A DNA stretch of 11,494 nucleotides from Dietzia timorensis. Lineage in GTDB: Bacteria > Actinomycetota > Actinomycetes > Mycobacteriales > Mycobacteriaceae. The notes below the pieces were generated by a model, which was not told the origin of the DNA, did not search any database, and saw nothing but the letters and a program-made list of their open reading frames with translations. Within the stretch, counting starts at the first letter, position 1; each line of letters starts with the position of its first letter. This document shows positions 6,444-11,494 of the stretch, piece after piece. The stretch spans positions 1 through 11,494 of the forward strand of contig NZ_DYXM01000201.1 of the NCBI RefSeq assembly GCF_020742175.1. The letters are read 5' to 3'. Made by a program: the position numbers and the translations under genes.

Positions 6444-7214
6444 ATGTCTACTTTGGAAATCCGCGGCCTCACCGCGCGAGTGGCAGCCACCGACGAGAAC
6501 GAGGAAGCGAAAGAAATCCTCAAGGGCGTCGACCTCACCATCAACTCTGGCGAGACCCACGCGGTGATGGGCCCGAACGGTTCGGGCAAGTCCACACTGT
6601 CTTACGTCATCGCCGGCCACCCCAAGTACGAGGTCACCGGCGGCACCATCACCCTCGACGGTGAGGACGTGCTGTCGATGAGCGTGGACGAGCGTGCCCG
6701 CGCAGGACTCTTCCTCGCCATGCAGTACCCCGTCGAGGTGCCCGGCGTGTCGATGTCGAACTTCCTGCGCACCGCCGCGACCGCAGTGCGCGGCGAGGCC
6801 CCGAAGCTGCGCCACTGGGTCAAGGAAGTCAAGTCCGCCATGAACGATCTCAAAATCGACCCGAACTTCGCCGAGCGTTCGGTCAACGAGGGCTTTTCCG
6901 GCGGCGAGAAGAAACGGCACGAGATCCTCCAGCTCGATCTGCTCAAGCCGAAGATCGCGGTGCTCGACGAGACCGACTCCGGACTCGACGTCGATGCCCT
7001 CCGCGTCGTCTCGGACGGCGTGAACCGCTACAAGGAGGGCGAGAACGGCGGCATCCTGCTCATCACGCACTACACGCGCATCCTCCGCTACATCAAGCCG
7101 GACACCGTCCACGTGTTCGCCGATGGCCGCATCGTCACCTCCGGCGGCCCCGAGCTCGCCGACGAGCTCGAAGAGCACGGCTACGAGCGCTACACCGACG
7201 CGGCGAAGGCGTAG
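6444..7214 (+). CDS. sufC: SufC, ATPase of the SufBCD complex
   Basis: SufC is the soluble ABC-type ATPase that drives conformational change in SufBC2D during cluster assembly; it is not a membrane transporter. The product is 256 aa, typical length. Seen: Walker A GPNGSGKST at 43-51; Q-loop Gln94 in AMQYPVEVPGVSM, typical of SufC; signature FSGGEKKRHEIL at 151-162; Walker B IAVLDE at 171-176 continuing TDSGLD; and switch His209 in ITHYTRIL. The ATG start has no strong Shine-Dalgarno (only GAAAGCGA nearby), unusual compared with sufR and sufT. Upstream lies the 12-bp stem-loop at 6381-6410. sufS follows after 8 nt. Confidence 0.98.
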   Translation: MSTLEIRGLTARVAATDENEEAKEILKGVDLTINSGETHAVMGPNGSGKSTLSYVIAGHPKYEVTGGTITLDGEDVLSMSVDERARAGLFLAMQYPVEVPGVSMSNFLRTAATAVRGEAPKLRHWVKEVKSAMNDLKIDPNFAERSVNEGFSGGEKKRHEILQLDLLKPKIAVLDETDSGLDVDALRVVSDGVNRYKEGENGGILLITHYTRILRYIKPDTVHVFADGRIVTSGGPELADELEEHGYERYTDAAKA

Positions 7215-7222
7215 GTACCACG

Positions 7223-8470
7223 TTGTCCTCAGCACTGGATATCACCAAGATCCGCGAGGACTTTCCGATCTTGTCGCGCACGGTGCGCGATGGAAAGCCC
7301 TTGATCTACCTGGACTCGGGCGCCACATCGCAGCGCCCCAGGCAGGTGCTCGACGCCGAATACGAGTTTCTCACCACGTCGAATGCGGCGGTTCACCGAG
7401 GCGCGCATCAGCTCGCCGAGGAAGCGACCGACGCCTACGAGGACGCGCGTGAGGCGCTCGCCGGCTTCGTCGGCGCCGATGCCGACGAGCTCGTGTTCAC
7501 CAAGAACGCGACCGAGGCGCTCAACCTTGTGGCGTTCGTCCTCGGCGACGACCGCTTCGAGGGGCACCACGTCGGCGAGGGCGACGAGATCGTCGTCTCC
7601 GAACTCGAGCACCACGCGAACCTTGTTCCTTGGCAGGAGCTCGCCCGCCGGACGGGCGCGACTCTCAAATGGTTCGGGCTCACCGAAGACGGTCGCATCG
7701 ACCTCGACTCGCTCGAACTCACCGAGCGCACGAAGGTCGTCGCGTTGACGCACCAGTCGAATGTCACCGGCGCCGTTCTCGATGTGGCCCGCGTCGTCGA
7801 CATGGCCAAGGCCGTCGGCGCGCTCACGGTGCTCGACGCCTGCCAGTCGGTTCCGCATATGCCGGTCGACTTCCGTGCGCTCGGTGTCGACTACGCCGCT
7901 TTCTCCGGGCACAAGATGCTCGGCCCCTCCGGCGTAGGCGTCCTCTACGGCCGTCGCGAGTTGCTCGCGCAGATGCCGCCGTTCCTCACGGGCGGATCGA
8001 TGATCGAGACGGTGACGATGGAGGGTACGACCTTCGCCGCACCGCCCCAGCGGTTCGAGGCGGGTGTTCCGATGACGTCGCAGGCCGTCGGTCTCGGGGC
8101 CGCCGTACGCTATCTCGAGCGCATCGGGATGGATGCGGTCGCGGCGCACGAGGCCGAGCTCACCGCACGGGCCCTCGAAAAGGTGTCCGCCATCGACGGA
8201 GTGCGCATCGTCGGACCGACGGACAACACCGCTCGTGGTGGCGCCGTGTCCTTCGTCGTCGACGGGGTCCATGCCCACGACGTCAGCCAGGTGCTCGACG
8301 ACCGCGGTGTTGCCGTGCGCGTCGGACATCACTGCGCGTGGCCCCTGCATCGCGCCTATGGAATAAATTCGACCGTCAGAGCGTCATTCGCGGTGTACAA
8401 CACACTTGACGAGGCCGATGCGCTGGCAGAAGCTGTAGTCGCGGCGCAAGACTTCTTTGCAGTGAGGTAG
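7223..8470 (+). CDS. sufS: SufS, group II cysteine desulfurase
   Basis: SufS is a PLP-dependent enzyme that converts L-cysteine to L-alanine and leaves a persulfide on its active-site cysteine for transfer to SufU. The product is 415 aa. Seen: substrate/PLP-region blocks LDSGATSQRP (30-39) and NATEALNLVA (95-104); His131 in ELEHHANLVPW, which stacks on PLP in the family; Asp205 and Gln208 in LDACQS; PLP-binding Lys231 in SGHKMLGPSG; and catalytic Cys371 in VGHHCAWPLH. The start is TTG at 7223: it is the only start codon upstream of the conserved FPILSR motif, and it lacks a strong Shine-Dalgarno, so translation probably depends on coupling to sufC (stop 8 nt upstream). The pairing with sufU next door is typical of Gram-positive SUF systems. 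Confidence 0.97.
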   Translation: MSSALDITKIREDFPILSRTVRDGKPLIYLDSGATSQRPRQVLDAEYEFLTTSNAAVHRGAHQLAEEATDAYEDAREALAGFVGADADELVFTKNATEALNLVAFVLGDDRFEGHHVGEGDEIVVSELEHHANLVPWQELARRTGATLKWFGLTEDGRIDLDSLELTERTKVVALTHQSNVTGAVLDVARVVDMAKAVGALTVLDACQSVPHMPVDFRALGVDYAAFSGHKMLGPSGVGVLYGRRELLAQMPPFLTGGSMIETVTMEGTTFAAPPQRFEAGVPMTSQAVGLGAAVRYLERIGMDAVAAHEAELTARALEKVSAIDGVRIVGPTDNTARGGAVSFVVDGVHAHDVSQVLDDRGVAVRVGHHCAWPLHRAYGINSTVRASFAVYNTLDEADALAEAVVAAQDFFAVR

Positions 8471-8475
8471 GGGAT

Positions 8476-8916
8476 ATGAAGCTCGAACAGATGTATCAGG
8501 AAGTGATCCTCGATCACTACCGAAACCCGCAGCTTTCAGGCCTCCGCGAACCTTTCGGCGCAGAAGTCCACCACGTTAATCCGACGTGCGGCGACGAGCT
8601 CACGCTTCGACTTGAGCTCGGGCCCGACGGACGGACGGTCGAGGATATTTCCTACGAGGCCCAGGGCTGTTCCATCTCCCAGGCCTCGACGTCGATGATG
8701 GCGAGCCTCCTCGTGGGCAAGCCCGTCGAAGAGGCGATGGAGATTTTCGACGGCTTTCACGAGATGATTTCCTCCCGCGGGAAGATCGACGGCGACGAGG
8801 ACCTGCTCGACGATGCCGTCGCTCTCCAGGGCGTGTCCCAGTACCCGGCGCGCGTCAAGTGCGCTCTGCTGGGTTGGATGGCCTTCAAAGACGCACTTGT
8901 CCAGCAGCAAAAGTAG
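8476..8916 (+). CDS. sufU: SufU, zinc-dependent sulfurtransferase partner of SufS
   Basis: SufU accepts the persulfide from SufS by exchanging a zinc ligand, and delivers sulfur to SufB. The product is 146 aa with an IscU-like fold. Seen: Cys38 and Asp40 in NPTCGDEL, Cys65 in AQGCSISQAS, and Cys129 in VKCALLGW, matching the Zn-ligand set Cys41/Asp43/Cys66/Cys128 of Bacillus subtilis SufU. The insertion between the second and third cysteines (around 85-115) is characteristic of SufU and separates it from true IscU scaffolds. The start ATG has GAGG 8 nt upstream and follows sufS by 5 nt. It is therefore a sulfur transfer protein rather than the scaffold, a role filled by SufBCD. Confidence 0.97.
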   Translation: MKLEQMYQEVILDHYRNPQLSGLREPFGAEVHHVNPTCGDELTLRLELGPDGRTVEDISYEAQGCSISQASTSMMASLLVGKPVEEAMEIFDGFHEMISSRGKIDGDEDLLDDAVALQGVSQYPARVKCALLGWMAFKDALVQQQK

Positions 8917-8937
8917 TCATCACAGGAGTGATCGAAA

Positions 8938-9384
8938 ATGACTGACGCCACGCAGCAGAAGACCGGCGAAGATGTCGCCGCCGAGGCTGATGCCTCGCAG
9001 GACGACTCGATGTCCTACAACGGCGAATTCCGTCCCGCCGCCGACCGCACCGAGCAGAGCCCCGAGGACCTCGAGCTCGCCGCCGATGTCGAGGAAGCGA
9101 TGCGCGACGTCGTCGACCCCGAGCTCGGCATCAACGTGGTCGACCTCGGCCTCGTGTACGACATCTGGATTCACGACGGCAAGACCGCCCGGGTCGACAT
9201 GACGCTGACCTCAGCCGCATGTCCGCTCACCGACATGATCGAGGACCAGGCGCACAGCGCGGTCGTCGACGACGGGCCGTGCGACGAGCTCGAGCTCAAC
9301 TGGGTATGGATGCCGCCGTGGGGCCCCGAGAAGATTACCGATGACGGACGTGAGCAGCTCCGCGCGCTCGGGTTCACGATCTGA
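8938..9384 (+). CDS. sufT: SufT, DUF59/MIP18-family Fe-S maturation factor
   Basis: The 148-aa protein belongs to the DUF59 (MIP18) family found at the end of many suf operons and implicated in maturing Fe-S proteins. The exact chemistry is not settled. Seen: an N-terminal extension of about 45 residues rich in Asp, Glu and Ala with no evident domain, then the core starting DVEEAMRDVVDPELGINVVD (50-69), GLVYDIW, and conserved Cys95 in TSAACPLTDM; the C-terminal WVWMPPWGPEKITDDGREQL is typical of the actinobacterial group. A second cysteine is C115. ATG 8938 is supported by AGGAG at 8924-8928 with 9-nt spacing. It is the last gene of the operon, 21 nt after sufU, corresponding to Rv1466, and is followed by a hairpin. 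Confidence 0.94.
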   Translation: MTDATQQKTGEDVAAEADASQDDSMSYNGEFRPAADRTEQSPEDLELAADVEEAMRDVVDPELGINVVDLGLVYDIWIHDGKTARVDMTLTSAACPLTDMIEDQAHSAVVDDGPCDELELNWVWMPPWGPEKITDDGREQLRALGFTI

Positions 9385-9398
9385 TCTGACTCCAATCG

Positions 9399-9421
9399 CC
9401 CCGGGGCCTTAGGCCCCGGGG
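9399..9421. terminator. GC hairpin between convergent sufT and lycopene cyclase, probable bidirectional terminator
   Basis: CCCCGGGGCC (9399-9408) pairs perfectly with GGCCCCGGGG (9412-9421) around a TTA loop. It begins 15 nt after the sufT stop and ends 12 nt from the stop of the convergent gene. No U-run follows on either strand, so it would be a U-less terminator of the sort common in high-GC actinobacteria, or a 3'-end stabiliser. Confidence 0.7.
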
Positions 9422-9432
9422 ACTCCGGGAAC

Positions 9433-10611
9433 CTACCGTCCGAGAAGCGCCGCGCGTGCCACCGATGCACGCGTGGCGTTTGTCGTATTCCACCACTGTG
9501 TGGCCATCGCCATTCCGGTCGGCAATGCCCTCGAACTTCGGTCCAGAAACGCTTGTTGACGTCGCACGTCCATCGCGGCGAAGCCCGCGAACATTTCCTG
9601 TAGCGCCGGACCATCGAGCGCCCGGAGGGCGCGGAGACCCATGCGATGCAGCGCACGCGTCCCTACTCCCGCAGAGGAGGGGATGGGGCGCCCGGCCGCG
9701 AGCGCGTCGGCTGCGCCCACTGCGCTGCGAAGGATCTCTCCGACGCTGTATCCGGTGGCCGGATGCCCGGCGGTGCCGGCCGTGCCGAAAGTCTCTAGGC
9801 CCTTTGGGCGCTTCGCCGGTAGCACGGGGAATCGGACTTTCTCGGTCGCGAACACCCCGCGCGAACTCTCGACATCGTCAAGATCTCCGGCCCTTCCACG
9901 TGTTCCGGAGGCCCAGCCGAGCCGCTGATGGAGGCGTTCTCGCAATTCGGTGATCGACAACGCCGGCGCTCCGACGAGGTCGGTCTCCTCGAGAAGCACC
10001 CTGTCTCCGGGCAGATTGACGGCGTAGAGGAAACTGGGCACCGCGGGCGATCCGAAGGAGTCGGTGCGCCAGTCCATCAGGAAGCCTTTGCTCCCAGGAA
10101 GGTATTCGCGAGCCAGACCGGCCGGCAGGACGACGCCGTATGCGCTCTGGCACGTGGCCGCCGCCGGGTCGGCACGCAGGTCCGGTGGGACGGCGCCACG
10201 GCAGTCGACGACGCGCGTGCCCTGCGCCGCGAGGGCACCCAGATCGGCCGTGGAAGGTGCTTGCTCCGACGTCATGCCTGGAGGGCATGCGGCAGCGAGG
10301 GAGCGTTGTAGGGCAGGGGAGTCCACGACGACGTAATCCGCGGCGATCCGTCCGAACTCCGGGCGTGCGCCGGATCTGCGTGGAGCAACGAGTCGTGGGT
10401 GGGATGTCGTGGCGACAGGAACTTCGGAAAGCTCGGGGAAGGCTGCGCACGCGGCCTCCCACTGGTCGTCCCACATCCCGTAGGTCGCCGACCAGACACG
10501 CCCGGGTCTGGGGTCTACGGCGCGCACGGAGAGGCCCCGGCGGGAGCACGCGGCGGCGAGGGCGAGGCCCGCGGGACCGAGGCCGGCGATGAGGAAGTCG
10601 CGAGTGGGCAT
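9433..10611 (-). CDS. crtL: CrtL-type lycopene beta-cyclase
   Basis: This FAD/NAD(P)-binding enzyme most resembles lycopene beta-cyclases, which close the end rings of lycopene to give gamma- and beta-carotene. The product is 392 aa, normal length. Seen: dinucleotide-binding FLIAGLGPAGLALA at residues 6-19; TYGMWDDQW at 43-51, equivalent to the YGVW(x)DE block; GFLMDWR at 176-182; FLYAVNLPGDRVLLEETDLV at 194-213, the cyclase family FLY...LEET block; and GHPATGYSVGEIL at 282-294. ATG 10611 is chosen; a GTG at 10623 in frame would add MVDD. A weak GGTGG lies 5 nt before the ATG. A TAATGT at 10627-10622 could be a -10 giving an almost leaderless mRNA. No other carotenoid gene is in the window. 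It is convergent with sufT and divergent from the ABC-F gene. A related flavoprotein cyclase with another product cannot be excluded. Confidence 0.88.
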   Translation of the reverse strand: MPTRDFLIAGLGPAGLALAAACSRRGLSVRAVDPRPGRVWSATYGMWDDQWEAACAAFPELSEVPVATTSHPRLVAPRRSGARPEFGRIAADYVVVDSPALQRSLAAACPPGMTSEQAPSTADLGALAAQGTRVVDCRGAVPPDLRADPAAATCQSAYGVVLPAGLAREYLPGSKGFLMDWRTDSFGSPAVPSFLYAVNLPGDRVLLEETDLVGAPALSITELRERLHQRLGWASGTRGRAGDLDDVESSRGVFATEKVRFPVLPAKRPKGLETFGTAGTAGHPATGYSVGEILRSAVGAADALAAGRPIPSSAGVGTRALHRMGLRALRALDGPALQEMFAGFAAMDVRRQQAFLDRSSRALPTGMAMATQWWNTTNATRASVARAALLGR

Positions 10612-10654
10612 ATCGTCCACCACATTAGCCCGGAGTTCGGCGGGAGATTCTCGG

Positions 10655-10671
10655 TTCGCCTCACGGGCGAA
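10655..10671. repeat. Inverted repeat between lycopene cyclase and ABC-F gene
   Basis: TTCGCC (10655-10660) and GGCGAA (10666-10671) are perfectly complementary around TCACG, with partial further pairing outward after one mismatch. The repeat lies in the 120-bp divergent gap, 44 bp upstream of the cyclase ATG. It could be an operator or chance in GC-rich DNA. Confidence 0.35.
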
Positions 10672-10731
10672 GCGGCCGGTAATGTGGCCCGTTGGCCAAT
10701 CGGCTCGATTTGAAGGGAACGGCGCTTACAC

Positions 10732-11494
10732 GTGATCACCATTGACGACCTAGAGGTACGCGCAGGTGTGCGCACCCTGCTGCACATGGACGGCCAGACG
10801 CTGCGTGTGCAACCGGGGGACCGCATCGGGCTCGTCGGTCGCAATGGCGCCGGTAAGACCACCACCATGCGCATCATCGCCGGCGAGGGGGAGCCCTACG
10901 GCGGCGAAGTCATCTCGACGAGCGAGATCGGCTATCTCCCTCAGGATCCGCGCGAGGGGAACATGGACCAGACGGCGAAGAACCGCGTGCTCTCCGCGCG
11001 TGGCCTCGACGAACTGATGGCGAAGATGTCGATCGAGCAAGAGCGAATGGCCGACGACTCCGACGCGAAAAGGCAGGAGAAGGCCGTTCGCCGCTTCGGT
11101 CGGTACGAGGAGGAATTCTCCGCGCGAGGCGGCTACGAGGCCGAAAGCGAGGCCGCACGGATCTGCGCCTCGCTGGGGCTGGAGGACCGCATCCTCGAGC
11201 AGCAGATGGGCACCCTTTCGGGCGGCCAGCGTCGCCGCGTCGAGCTCGCCCGGATTCTGTTCGCCGCTTCCGAGGGGGGCGGGAAGTCCGCGACGACGCT
11301 GCTTCTCGACGAGCCGACCAACCACCTCGACGCCGATTCGATCAACTGGTTGCGCGACTTCCTCGCCAAGCACGAGGGCGGGCTCATCATCATCTCCCAC
11401 GACGTCGAGCTTCTCGAGGACGTGGTGAACAAGGTGTGGTTCCTCGACGCCGTGCGTGGCGAGGTCGATGCCTACAATCTCGGCTGGAAGAAAT
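10732..11494 (+). CDS. ABC-F family ATPase, 3' end cut by window edge
   Basis: ABC-F proteins are soluble twin-ATPase proteins without membrane domains that act at the ribosome, in translation regulation or antibiotic protection. I translated 254 codons without a stop; this covers the first ATPase domain only. Seen: Walker A GRNGAGKT at 36-43; GYLPQDP at 67-73; the arm-containing region 80-160 with EFSARGGYEAES (128-139); signature LSGGQRRRVELARIL at 162-176; Walker B LLDEPTNHLD at 191-200, the ABC-F hallmark; and switch ISHD at 221-224. The GTG at 10732 begins the conserved ITIDDLEVRAG start; AAGGGA at 10713-10718 is a rather distant (13 nt) Shine-Dalgarno. It resembles the Rv1473 group of actinobacteria, annotated there as macrolide-transport ATPase. 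A general translation factor role is as likely as resistance; the sequence here does not decide. Confidence 0.9.
   Translation, partial: MITIDDLEVRAGVRTLLHMDGQTLRVQPGDRIGLVGRNGAGKTTTMRIIAGEGEPYGGEVISTSEIGYLPQDPREGNMDQTAKNRVLSARGLDELMAKMSIEQERMADDSDAKRQEKAVRRFGRYEEEFSARGGYEAESEAARICASLGLEDRILEQQMGTLSGGQRRRVELARILFAASEGGGKSATTLLLDEPTNHLDADSINWLRDFLAKHEGGLIIISHDVELLEDVVNKVWFLDAVRGEVDAYNLGWKK

Noticed and set aside
6423..7235. A 270-codon minus-strand frame antisense to sufC
   Set aside because: Shadow of a clear ATPase gene; no motifs and no ribosome site of note.
7229..8350. A 373-codon minus-strand frame antisense to sufS
   Set aside because: Same codon-bias effect; sufS has all catalytic residues and the antisense product has no recognisable domain.
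10750..11400. A 216-codon minus-strand frame opposite the ABC-F gene
   Set aside because: The plus strand shows all ABC-F motifs in order; the antisense frame is a shadow.
1..11494. CRISPR array, tRNA/rRNA genes, insertion sequences or prophage genes
   Set aside because: No spaced direct repeats, no tRNA-like cloverleaf or rRNA sequence, and no transposase, integrase or phage motifs were seen while reading the gaps and frames.

Overview
This is a GC-rich actinobacterial chromosome segment. Its gene order matches the region around Rv1456c-Rv1466 of Mycobacterium tuberculosis: a drug-type ABC exporter ATPase and the mannosyltransferase MptB on the minus strand, divergent from sufR-sufB-sufD-sufC-sufS-sufU-sufT on the plus strand. 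MptB makes the mannan core of lipomannan and lipoarabinomannan, so the host is most likely a mycolic-acid bacterium (Mycobacteriales/Corynebacteriales: Dietzia, Rhodococcus, Gordonia, Corynebacterium and relatives). A lycopene cyclase gene suggests a pigmented member. I cannot name the genus from sequence alone.

Layout. Positions 1-833 (minus) hold the ATPase of an ABC-2 type exporter, cut off by the left edge. Its GTG start overlaps the stop of mptB (830-2590, minus) by 4 bp. A divergent regulatory region of about 250 bp (2591-2843) follows. It contains a 24-bp near-perfect palindrome just upstream of sufR, placed like a repressor operator over a plausible promoter. From 2844 to 9384 run seven co-directional genes of the complete SUF iron-sulfur assembly system. 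A 10-bp GC hairpin lies between the convergent sufT and a CrtL-type lycopene cyclase (9433-10611, minus). Divergent from the cyclase, a gene for an ABC-F ATPase begins at 10732 and runs off the right edge.

How the genes work together. SufS removes sulfur from cysteine, and SufU (the zinc-binding type) accepts the persulfide and passes it to the SufBC2D scaffold, where SufC supplies ATPase activity. SufT is a DUF59/MIP18-family maturation factor. SufR, with a C-terminal cysteine cluster, probably senses the Fe-S state and represses the operon through the palindrome. No A-type carrier (SufA) is visible. All catalytic or ligand residues checked in SufB, SufC, SufS and SufU are present, so the system looks functional.

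Most of the window is a well-known housekeeping locus; I do not see a wholly new system. The points most worth a second look are the candidate SufR operator, a strong 12-bp-stem hairpin between sufD and sufC, the isolated lycopene cyclase, and the tight coupling of mptB to an uncharacterised exporter. A 950-codon open frame antisense to sufB-sufD is explained by codon bias and rejected as a gene.
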